Shown one piece after another: positions 6,981-14,297 of a DNA stretch of 35,223 nt (within the stretch, counting starts at the first letter, position 1; every line of letters begins with the position of its first letter). The position numbers and the translations under genes were made by a program. This stretch comes from Candidatus Woesearchaeota archaeon (GTDB taxonomy: Archaea > Nanobdellota > Nanobdellia > Woesearchaeales > GW2011-AR4). The stretch spans positions 1-35,223 of the forward strand of contig JAHWGX010000056.1 in NCBI GenBank assembly GCA_019323655.1, read 5' to 3'. The notes under the pieces were generated by a model. That model saw only the letters and a program-made list of their open reading frames with translations, had not been told where the DNA came from and did no database searches.

Positions 6981-7031
6981 CCCTCCCCTTACCAGCCGAC
7001 ACTTAACACCCTATCTTTTACCAATACCGTT
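6981..7031 (-). repeat. ~45-nt repeat, copy R5 (inverted)
   Basis: On the minus strand it reads GGTATTGGTAAAAG then GGGTGTTAAGTGTCGGCTGG, matching R2 at most positions but in the opposite orientation. It closes the right side of the repeat-bounded small-gene cluster. Confidence 0.55.
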
Positions 7032-7038
7032 TTGAAGT

Positions 7039-7057
7039 AAAGTTTATATAGAGCTCT
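7039..7057 (+). promoter_or_regulatory. Promoter with extended conserved box
   Basis: AAAGTTTATATAGAGCTCT differs at two positions from a 19-mer found identically at 15525-15543 and 33049-33067. The TATA centre predicts a transcript start near 7070, ahead of the ATG at 7089. Confidence 0.5.
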
Positions 7058-7088
7058 GCTTGACCTGGAAGCCGAACAGTGATTATTA

Positions 7089-7331
7089 ATGAAAATTGAA
7101 GACGGTCACAAACAAATTGCAGGCGGAATTTATTTGACGATTCTTGATGAATTTTCAGAGGAAGCAGAGAAAAAAGGGCTGGACATGGAAAAATTAAAAG
7201 CCGAGGTCGATGTATCAATCGCCATGGTAAGAACCAACGAGATGTTTACAGAAGCCGAAAGAAAATATGTGCCCATATGCCTGATGGATCTGTATCACGA
7301 GACAAGAGATTTGGTGAATACGTACAGGTAA
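7089..7331 (+). CDS. Small acidic helical protein (80 aa)
   Basis: I do not recognise it. The protein is acidic and almost entirely helical in character (LTILDEFSEEAEKKGLDMEK, then AEVDVSIAMVRTNEMFTEAE). It has one Cys and no membrane span. A clear promoter lies about 45 nt upstream; the SD is weak (GTGAT). Codon use is GC-richer than the fragments to its left, closer to core genes. It lies between the repeat cluster and the IS element. Confidence 0.6.
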   Translation: MKIEDGHKQIAGGIYLTILDEFSEEAEKKGLDMEKLKAEVDVSIAMVRTNEMFTEAERKYVPICLMDLYHETRDLVNTYR

Positions 7332-7401
7332 GAAGAGAGACGGCAAGAATAGAGCGAGCAAAATGCTTAAGTGAACTACTGCGGGCTAAAGCCCACAGCG
7401 T

Positions 7402-7881
7402 CTAGTTAAATTCTGTAAGTTGTTTTTGGTTCTTCATTTGGCTGTATTGTTCGTAAGTGTACTTTCTCCAATGTTTCTTTTGTCCTTCTGTTACATACCA
7501 CTGCATGCTTTCTTTTGTGACTGCTCCAACACTTCTGTAAAAGTGTCCTTCTGACCAGAATTTCTTGCCCCAGAGCTTATCACAAAACATGTACCAATGG
7601 CCCTTCCTCATCATATAACTGCTGAATCCTTTTATCAGCTGAACAAGCTTTATCTCGCTTACAAATCTCACATTTGATACGAACAGGTGCATATGGTCTG
7701 CTCCGTATCCATAGCCTGTCAGAATCACTTTATGCTCCCTTAGCTTCTCGGCCATGTAAGCCAAGGTCAGCTCCGCAACCAAAGGGTCGCGAAAGATATC
7801 GCGCCTGTAAGCAGGCGTCAATTGTATGTGGTAATTGCTCTAGCCAACAGCACGAGAGCTAGCTATAAGTTCTGTTTTCAT
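7402..7881 (-). pseudogene. tnpA: IS200/IS605 TnpA (Y1 HUH transposase) with early stop
   Basis: The HUH motif (ADHMHLFV) and the catalytic-Tyr helix (MQWYVTEGQKKHW) identify a Y1 single-strand transposase. The natural start is the ATG at 7881, which has SD GAGGTG and a TATA-like TATAAAAAA. The frame reads MKTELIASSRAVG, then a TAG, then SNYHIQLTPAYRRDIF. The amber codon removes the first beta strand of the fold. Translation from a TTG at 7821 would lack that strand, so the gene is probably dead unless the stop is read through. The final stop is also TAG. Confidence 0.7.
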
Positions 7882-7945
7882 ATAGAACACCTCGCAAGTT
7901 TTTTATACTGGCGAGGCATAGCTAACGCTAAGTGAAATTTGGTTT

Positions 7946-7988
7946 AGTGCGTCGGCTACGCCACGCACTTTATTTTTTATTTTTCTTG
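7946..7988 (+). terminator. Strong hairpin with T-rich tail
   Basis: AGTGCGT (7946-7952) pairs with ACGCACT (7963-7969), and an inner GGC-TAC-GCC lies between them. A T-rich tract follows to about 7988. It resembles an intrinsic terminator on the plus strand and lies inside the IS200-like element. Confidence 0.4.
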
Positions 7989-8118
7989 TAGAAATAGTTT
8001 ACTGATTTGGCTCGCTTTTTTACTTGTGAAATTCATCTACGGACTAAAGTCCGCGAAGGTTTCTTTCACAAGCGAGCCCTAAACTCAAAATAAACCCTGT
8101 TTTTGCTGTCCTTCAAAA

Positions 8119-8247
8119 ATGTTCAAGACATTGAAGCACAACATAAGGTTTTTCAGGAGAATGAGCTGGTTTGAGAGGATAAGGCACCTGTCTATGCTCC
8201 TTGCCATACCTTGCTTTATTTATTTGATTATGATAAAGTTTTTATAA
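8119..8247 (+). CDS. Possible 42-aa membrane micro-protein
   Basis: The frame begins with a basic N-terminus (MFKTLKHNIRFFRRMSWFER) and ends with a hydrophobic span (LSMLLAIPCFIYLIMIKFL). This has the architecture of a small tail-anchored protein. There is no visible SD. It abuts the outer end of the IS200-like element, so it could also be a truncated gene remnant. Confidence 0.35.
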   Translation: MFKTLKHNIRFFRRMSWFERIRHLSMLLAIPCFIYLIMIKFL

Positions 8248-8316
8248 AACTCTAAAATAAAAAATAGCTATTTTTACCACTTATTTGTCCGAAAAATATG
8301 AGTTTTCTATAAATAA

Positions 8317-8326
8317 GTTTATATAG
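8317..8326 (+). promoter_or_regulatory. TATA box of the 8362 gene
   Basis: GTTTATATAG, preceded by AATAA, is centred near 8321. It predicts a start near 8347, about 15 nt ahead of the TTG at 8362. Confidence 0.45.
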
Positions 8327-8361
8327 GATTTAAGGTTTTTTTGTTGAAATTTGGTTAAAAG

Positions 8362-10002
8362 TTGGGTGGGGTTAAAACGTTAAAAGACGGGTTGTTAAGA
8401 TCTATTATGGTTATTATGACCTTAACAGTTTTCTGTTCAGTTAGCGCCAATGCTGCGTTCTATCCTTATGGTAAGCAGATAACCATAACTGATTCAGACA
8501 GCTCGCCAATGGGCTATGTAACGCCCTATGAGCAGGAAGTTTTGTTTAAGGATTACGCTTACCTTAAATGGAAAAGAAATGGATATCCGGAAGGAAATAC
8601 TTTTCCCATTGCTTTAGTTGAAGGAACAACTGTTCCTTTGCCTTTTGGAATTGAGGGAAAGTTATTAAGAGTCAGGGTAAACTCAATTTCCGGTTCTGGT
8701 GTTGATTTGACTATTGACAAATCAGATGTTTTAACTGAGATACAAAATATTCCAGAAACTTTGCCCGGGAATATCAACGCTATTGGCAACGAAATTAAAA
8801 AACAGGTTGAAGAAGGGCTGGAGCAAACTGATAAGGCAATGCAGGATTTAAATGCTGAGATAACTATTTTTGTCAATCAGTTTGGTCAAAGAGTTGATAA
8901 ATTTATCAATAGAGGCTATCACTCATCTCTACATATTTTAAACTCAAATGCTAATTCTGTGGAAAAAAGAATTGATACATTAATTAAAAATAAGGAATCT
9001 GAATTTGCAGAAAAGATTGCTGATAGGATTGTTCCGTTGTTAATAGATACTTTTGTTGCTGGAACACTGTCTGTAACAGGCATTCTTTATACAAATGTTA
9101 TCAGCCAAATTCCTTCATCAGTCAGGCATGAAATAACTCAGTTTATTTATAATATTAATACAAAATTTGAGAATAGCTACTCCTCTGATTATATGCTGAG
9201 CAAGAGCGGGGTTACTACAATATTGATTGGTAATCCTTCAAGAAACAAGTTTTCTTCTAATTTGAATGATGAGTTAAAAAATTTAAATTTGCCTTATTTT
9301 AAAGATGGAAAAATAATTGGAAAAAGGACTTATTCGGAGGATTCCATTGGCTTAGTAGCGGCTATACCTGAAGAGAAGCAATGGCTGCCAAATACTTTGC
9401 AGAACAGATGGGACAATGACAAAATAAGATTGTATAAAACAATGATTGCTGGAATTGGTGATAATGGTCTGGAAACAGCCGCAAAATGGTATAACGACCA
9501 GCTTGACAATGCAAGAAGCTTAATTACATCTGTTGCTTCGCTTACAGATGGAGCAGATTCAACTGATATTCTAAAGATTGTGTCTGATAATTTTAACAAT
9601 AATCCAAAATCAACAATAAGCTCAGCTGCTTTAATGCAAGGCTGGATATTGACGGGGTTAAGCTCTATTCAGTCAACAGAATTTGATAAAGTGGATAGTC
9701 TTGGCTATGTTGCAGTTGTCAAGAAAAAAGGGAATAGCTATGATGTTTTGGAAATTCATACTATTAATGGCTATAAAACTAATTATTTCTTAAATCCGTA
9801 TGAAGAGATTGAGAAAATTCAAGATGTAGTTGAAGAAGTAACTCAATTATCTGAAGAAACGCCTGAAATTGAAACTGAAGAATCACCAGATAAAATCACA
9901 GGAAATGTTATTGAAGAAGTTGAAAGCAAAGACGATGATTCAAAAAAAGAAATCCCAATAATAAGCTGGGTAGTTAATATTTTTAGAAGGTGGTTTGGGT
10001 GA
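8362..10002 (+). CDS. Large secreted protein of unknown function (546 aa)
   Basis: A signal peptide is evident when translation starts at the TTG at 8362: a basic n-region (GGVKTLKDGLLRS), a hydrophobic core and an ANA-type cleavage site near residue 32. An internal ATG at 8407 would lose the basic residues. The mature part starts with a beta-rich domain (to ~residue 120), followed by a helical segment (IGNEIKKQVEEGLEQTDKAM), a hydrophobic glycine-poor patch near residue 230, and a C-terminal acidic linker with KITGNVIEEV and a final amphipathic tail (IPIISWVVNIFRRWFG). No family is recognised. It leads an apparent operon of secreted proteins running to 15515. Confidence 0.7.
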   Translation: MGGVKTLKDGLLRSIMVIMTLTVFCSVSANAAFYPYGKQITITDSDSSPMGYVTPYEQEVLFKDYAYLKWKRNGYPEGNTFPIALVEGTTVPLPFGIEGKLLRVRVNSISGSGVDLTIDKSDVLTEIQNIPETLPGNINAIGNEIKKQVEEGLEQTDKAMQDLNAEITIFVNQFGQRVDKFINRGYHSSLHILNSNANSVEKRIDTLIKNKESEFAEKIADRIVPLLIDTFVAGTLSVTGILYTNVISQIPSSVRHEITQFIYNINTKFENSYSSDYMLSKSGVTTILIGNPSRNKFSSNLNDELKNLNLPYFKDGKIIGKRTYSEDSIGLVAAIPEEKQWLPNTLQNRWDNDKIRLYKTMIAGIGDNGLETAAKWYNDQLDNARSLITSVASLTDGADSTDILKIVSDNFNNNPKSTISSAALMQGWILTGLSSIQSTEFDKVDSLGYVAVVKKKGNSYDVLEIHTINGYKTNYFLNPYEEIEKIQDVVEEVTQLSEETPEIETEESPDKITGNVIEEVESKDDDSKKEIPIISWVVNIFRRWFG

Positions 10003-10268
10003 AGAAAAGGAGATTGAAGGGATGGATAATTGGAGGGGTTATTGGATTTGTTTTGCCACTAGTTTATTTTAATATTAAGCATATAATACTAGTGAATAAA
10101 ATAGGATTTGTTTGTGGTAATGCGGGAGGTATTGATTTTTGTTCTACGTTTTTGGATTTTATAATACAAAATTTTTTGCCATTACCCTATACATTAGGAA
10201 TGATTTTTTGGATTGGTCTAATTATTGGTGCCTTACTTGGTTTTATTATTAATAAACTTAAAAAATGA
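9999..10268 (+). CDS. Small membrane protein (89 aa)
   Basis: The GTG at 9999 overlaps the upstream TGA and has AGGTGG a few bases before it. A GTG at 9990 would add three residues but lies inside that SD. The product starts with a basic VKKRRLKGW, then has a hydrophobic span (IIGGVIGFVLPLVYF), a short loop with two Cys (CGNAGGIDFC) and one or two further spans ending in a basic tail. The last codon overlaps the ATG of the subtilase gene (ATGA), so the genes are coupled. It could serve as a membrane partner for the secreted enzymes. Function is unknown. Confidence 0.6.
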   Translation: MKKRRLKGWIIGGVIGFVLPLVYFNIKHIILVNKIGFVCGNAGGIDFCSTFLDFIIQNFLPLPYTLGMIFWIGLIIGALLGFIINKLKK

Positions 10269-13200
10269 AAAATAGACAAATCTGTTTGTTAATTGTATTA
10301 TTAATAATTTTATCAATTGATGTATTGTCAAATAACGAAACCAATTCTTCAGCAGAGAATACTTTAATTAATTTTTCTACGAACCAATCTTTAAATTTAA
10401 CAAATGAATCAAAAATAGACATGATAGTTATCTTTAAATATAGAATAGATTATGAATTATTAGAAAACACTAATATCGAAGTTAAGGAGAATTTAGAAGA
10501 AGTTTCTATTTCCACTATAAAAGCAACAGAAGAAGATATGGAAGAAATACAAAATGATGTAGATGTTGAATCAGTAGAATTAGATCTTGATTTAGAGTTA
10601 TTTGGAGAGGAAAAATTATTTGAGTTAGATGAACAAACCACTCCATGGGGTATTGAAAGGGTTAATGCTCCTAATGCGTGGAATAAAGTTACTGGAAAAA
10701 ATATTAAAATAGCTATTCTGGATACAGGAATTGATATTTCACATCCTGATTTAGCAGATAATGTCAAAGGAGGTATTTCTTTTATTGATAATACTAATTA
10801 TTGGGATGATGATTTGGGCCATGGAACCTCAGTTGCGGGAGTTATTTCTGCATTAAATGATAAGATTGGAGTTGTTGGAGTAGCTCCAGAAGCAGAGTTA
10901 TACTCCGTAAAGGTAATGGGCGTTTCTGGTGGCAAATTAAGTAATGTTCTACAAGGCTTACAATGGGCTATTGATAGCAATATGGATATCGTAACAATGA
11001 GTTTAGGCATAACTGTTGATAGTCTTGCTTTAAGGAAGATGGTTGATAAAGCATATTTTAACAACATAATTTTAGTTGCTGGTTCTGGGAAGAATGGTGA
11101 GATTTACTATCCAGCAAAATATTCTAGTGTAATTGCTGTGGGGGCTATTAATGAGGATAATGAAACAACTTTAGACAGTGGTATTGGAGATGAATTAGAG
11201 TTAATAGCTCCTGGAGAAAATATTACCTCTACAGCCTTAAACCAAAAATATGGTTCATTTGATGGAACTTCTATGGCTGCTCCTCACGTTGCTGGTGTGA
11301 TTGCTTTATTGAAAGAAAGTGATCCATTGACAACTACTAACGATATAAGAACAAACTTACAAAGGAATGCTATTGATTTGGGATATGGTGGTAAGGATAC
11401 TTATTTTGGTTATGGTTTAGTAAACATCAATTTAGTTGAAGAAATTCTAAATGCGACAATAATAATAGTTTTTCCAGAGGAATATAACAAAACAAAAAGA
11501 CTGGACTTAGAAATTAATCCTGTAGAGGTTGAAATACTCAGAATTGAAAATGGAGAAGAAAAGATTGTTAATACTTTATTTTATGAGGGGAATAGTGGAG
11601 TACAAAACATAAGTGTATTGCCTGGGGAATATAAAATTAATCAATATTTTAAAAACTATACATATTCTAAGAATTATAATGTTTCTGAAGGAGATTTGAT
11701 TTTGATCCCACTATATTCACAAACTGTGCATCAGTATATATCTAAACAAGCTTACTATTTCTTAGAAAGTAAAATTTCTAATACAGATATATTGAATGAG
11801 TTATTAACTTATCTAAATAAAACTGGTTCTGAGAATGACATCTTAGATGGAGCCTGGGACGAAGATGTGGCATATGCAAATCCTTGGAACTACGCAATGC
11901 CATACAATAGACATTTTTGGGACCCTGTAAACAATGAGGGATTAATTGTTTGGCCTTTAACATGCGATTATAGTTGGGGGGTGTGTAAAACTGCTTATCA
12001 AATAGCAACTCAATACTGGGATGGTTATGATACCTTTGATGGAGTAAAATCTTTGTATTCACAAGGAGATAAACAATCCGCCTATTATTACTTAGGACAC
12101 ATTGCTCACTTATTAGAAGATATGAGTATACCTGCTCACGTTCAATTGGACCCACATCCCCCAGGAAATACCGATAGTTATGAGGAATATATGAGCAATC
12201 CTATTTACTATGAACAATTTGATTATAATGATGTTACAGGTAGTTTACTAACAGACAAATCATTCTATAGCCTATTTTATGAAAACGCATACGCAACAGA
12301 TTGGTGGCCTAGTGATGATTATGCAGGAAGAGGGTATTCAAAGGTAGTAGATTGCAGTACTAACTCGCCTAACTGTTATACAATTGCTTTAGATGTATTT
12401 CCAAGGGCAATAAGATATATAGCTTCTCTTTATTATTTATTTTGGAAAGAAACTCACGCTTGTTCTTCAGGGGCATGTTGTGAAAATGGTTTTTATAAAC
12501 CAAGCAATTCACAACCCACTGGCTACATAGACAATTATTTTTGTTCAGGTTTGAATAGTCCAACTGAAACCAATTATGTAAAATATAGAGATTACTATTG
12601 TAACGGTTTGAGTGCAAGTTATACGTATTTAGACTCAACAATAGATTCTTGTGGGACTTGTAAATATTGTTTGACTGGTACTTCAAGCTGTGTTAATTAT
12701 GAAACATCTACCTTATGCAATCCAAATTATGTATGCTCATTTGGAGAAGGCAACAATTATTATAATACTGGAGGAGAATATTCATGCCAAGGTTATTGTG
12801 ATGGTTCTGGTTTTTGTGATTATGCAAATTCTTGTTATTATAGTGCAGATTGCGACCCTGATGATGATAATGATGGCGTTTTAGATGTAGATGATGATTG
12901 CCCAAATGAGTCTGGTCCTGCTTACAATAAGGGATGCCCTGATATAATTCCGCCAAACATAACAATCAATTCGCCGCTGAATAACTCTATACATAACACT
13001 TCAAACATAACTGTTAATATAACTTCAAGTGAATTGGCAGATTTTTTCATTAATTGGTTCAGCAATGAAAGCAGCTACAATGCAACAAATACGACTAATG
13101 TTTCTTTTATAATACAAGATTTGGAAAACGGAGAGCATACACTTTTTGTAAAAGCAGTTGATTATTCAAATAATACTGCAAACAAAACTATAAGTTTTAA

Positions 13201-13363
13201 TGTAAGTGTGCAAGTATGCAACACACCAGCAGACACTAACTGCAACGGCTGCATAGAAAATGATGAGTTTACTGCTTATGCAGATAAATGGATTAATGTT
13301 GAAGTAACTAACCAAGATTTTGTTATTGCTGCTAATAAATGGATAACTTTTGAAGGATGTTAA
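10265..13363 (+). CDS. Secreted subtilase fused to zinc phospholipase C-like domain
   Basis: A signal peptide (residues 1-~22) and a propeptide-like region precede a peptidase S8 domain with D153 (ILDTGID), H186 (GHGTSVAG) and S336 (GTSMAAPHVAG). The usual oxyanion Asn is not obvious: the expected AAGN reads VAGSGKNG. Residues ~485-725 look like a zinc-dependent phospholipase C/S1-P1 fold: H490, H550, and GHIAHLLEDMSIPAH with H615, D619 and H625. One later metal His appears to be Asp. A Cys-rich stretch, an Asp-rich calcium-binding segment (PDDDNDGVLDVDDDCP), an Ig-like domain and a C-terminal dockerin-like module complete the 1032 residues. Likely roles are extracellular lysis or scavenging. 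Confidence 0.85.
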   Translation: MKNRQICLLIVLLIILSIDVLSNNETNSSAENTLINFSTNQSLNLTNESKIDMIVIFKYRIDYELLENTNIEVKENLEEVSISTIKATEEDMEEIQNDVDVESVELDLDLELFGEEKLFELDEQTTPWGIERVNAPNAWNKVTGKNIKIAILDTGIDISHPDLADNVKGGISFIDNTNYWDDDLGHGTSVAGVISALNDKIGVVGVAPEAELYSVKVMGVSGGKLSNVLQGLQWAIDSNMDIVTMSLGITVDSLALRKMVDKAYFNNIILVAGSGKNGEIYYPAKYSSVIAVGAINEDNETTLDSGIGDELELIAPGENITSTALNQKYGSFDGTSMAAPHVAGVIALLKESDPLTTTNDIRTNLQRNAIDLGYGGKDTYFGYGLVNINLVEEILNATIIIVFPEEYNKTKRLDLEINPVEVEILRIENGEEKIVNTLFYEGNSGVQNISVLPGEYKINQYFKNYTYSKNYNVSEGDLILIPLYSQTVHQYISKQAYYFLESKISNTDILNELLTYLNKTGSENDILDGAWDEDVAYANPWNYAMPYNRHFWDPVNNEGLIVWPLTCDYSWGVCKTAYQIATQYWDGYDTFDGVKSLYSQGDKQSAYYYLGHIAHLLEDMSIPAHVQLDPHPPGNTDSYEEYMSNPIYYEQFDYNDVTGSLLTDKSFYSLFYENAYATDWWPSDDYAGRGYSKVVDCSTNSPNCYTIALDVFPRAIRYIASLYYLFWKETHACSSGACCENGFYKPSNSQPTGYIDNYFCSGLNSPTETNYVKYRDYYCNGLSASYTYLDSTIDSCGTCKYCLTGTSSCVNYETSTLCNPNYVCSFGEGNNYYNTGGEYSCQGYCDGSGFCDYANSCYYSADCDPDDDNDGVLDVDDDCPNESGPAYNKGCPDIIPPNITINSPLNNSIHNTSNITVNITSSELADFFINWFSNESSYNATNTTNVSFIIQDLENGEHTLFVKAVDYSNNTANKTISFNVSVQVCNTPADTNCNGCIENDEFTAYADKWINVEVTNQDFVIAANKWITFEGC
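13220..13281 (+). repeat. 62-nt exact direct repeat, copy 1
   Basis: It is identical base for base to 14151-14212. It encodes the NTPADTNCNGCIENDEFTAY part of the C-terminal module of the subtilase gene. The bases on either side differ between the copies. Confidence 0.9.
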
Positions 13364-13382
13364 TTCAAGGAGGGAAATGAAG

Positions 13383-14297
13383 ATGAAAAAAACAATTTTA
13401 ATTGGAATTTTTATTTTGCTTATGCCTTTTGTTATGGCAGACAGCGTTACAAGAACAGTTAACTACGCAAATCCGACAGATTTTCCAAATACAGTTTACG
13501 CTGGAGATACTGTTGGGGTAACATATGCAAGAAGCCCTTCAGGCGGTAATTACTGGGCTGTTGATGAGTATATGCCGAATGGCTGGGACACGTCAGTACA
13601 AAGCCCTGTATTAAACAGGCTAAGGTTTTATACAACCAGCAATACTGTAAATTATAATTTTATAGCTCCAAGCTCTGCAGGAGATTATGATTTTGATGAT
13701 GGAGAATACTGGACTTATGGAGATGATAACTGGTATCAGCTTCCAACAGAAACAATTACAGTAATAGGATGCACAGCAGCAGCAGAAACTTGCGACAATC
13801 AGGATAATGACTGTGATTATAATATTGATGAGGAATTAATAAGGGATTGCTCAGAAAATTATTATGGAATCTGCGCAGTAGGAACAGAAACATGCACATC
13901 AGGAATTTGGGATGGCTGCCCTTCTGGAACAGCTGAGACATGCAATAACTTGGATGACGATTGTGATAACAGCATTGATGAAGGCTTGTCAAGAGCCTGC
14001 TCAGAGCATTACCTAGGAGAGTGTGCAGTAGGAACAGAAACGTGCTCTGCTGGCTCATACTCAGGATGCCCTGCGCCTGTTGAAGAAGATGAAGTAGGGT
14101 CATGTGATGGAAAAGATAATGACTGCGATGGAGAAGCAGATGAAACCCAAAACACACCAGCAGACACTAACTGCAACGGCTGCATAGAAAATGATGAGTT
14201 TACTGCTTATGCCAACAAGTGGATTGCAGTTCAAGTGTCAAATGCAGATTTTGTGGCAGTAGCTAACAAATGGATAACCTTAGAAGGGTGCTCATAA
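13383..14297 (+). CDS. Secreted protein with three MopE-type Cys/Asp motifs
   Basis: AAGGAGGG at 13368-13374 is correctly spaced for the ATG at 13383, rather than those at 13377 or 13350. A signal peptide ends near VMA. Residues ~20-120 are a beta-domain containing NYWAVDEYMPNGW and YGDDNWY, shared with the next protein. Three repeats follow of the form C-(D/N)-x-x-D-(N/D)-D-C-D-x-x-x-D-E (ETCDNQDNDCD, ETCNNLDDDCD, GSCDGKDNDCDG), matching the putative metal-binding MopE motif. The protein ends with the same dockerin-like module as the subtilase. It is probably a surface adhesion or metal-binding protein in the secreted cluster. Confidence 0.75.
   Translation: MKKTILIGIFILLMPFVMADSVTRTVNYANPTDFPNTVYAGDTVGVTYARSPSGGNYWAVDEYMPNGWDTSVQSPVLNRLRFYTTSNTVNYNFIAPSSAGDYDFDDGEYWTYGDDNWYQLPTETITVIGCTAAAETCDNQDNDCDYNIDEELIRDCSENYYGICAVGTETCTSGIWDGCPSGTAETCNNLDDDCDNSIDEGLSRACSEHYLGECAVGTETCSAGSYSGCPAPVEEDEVGSCDGKDNDCDGEADETQNTPADTNCNGCIENDEFTAYANKWIAVQVSNADFVAVANKWITLEGCS
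14151..14212 (+). repeat. 62-nt exact direct repeat, copy 2
   Basis: It is identical to 13220-13281 and encodes the same module segment in the adjacent gene. Protein similarity continues downstream (WI...F...ANKWIT.EGC), but the DNA has diverged there. Confidence 0.9.

Larger units (their letters stand above)
7379..8078 (-). mobile_element. IS200/IS605-family element, decayed
   Basis: It has a Y1 transposase gene and subterminal palindromes at both ends: a stem with GGGC-TAAA-GCCC at 7383-7394 beyond the tnpA 3' end, and CGGAC-TAAA-GTCCG at 8040-8053 at the other. The latter is nested in an outer stem (CTTGTGAAA 8023-8031 with TTTCACAAG 8064-8072, plus GGCTCGC 8009-8015 with GCGAGCC 8072-8078). 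The shared TAAA loop is a sign of the transposase's recognition hairpins. There is no tnpB. Exact cleavage sites cannot be set by eye. Confidence 0.65.

Noticed and set aside
5530..7031. Integron with attC sites, because the repeats contain GTTRRRY-like words and follow small ORFs.
   Set aside because: The ORFs read toward the integrase, the integrase shows no integron-specific insertion, and the repeats lack the paired R/L box architecture of attC. I kept only a cassette-like observation.
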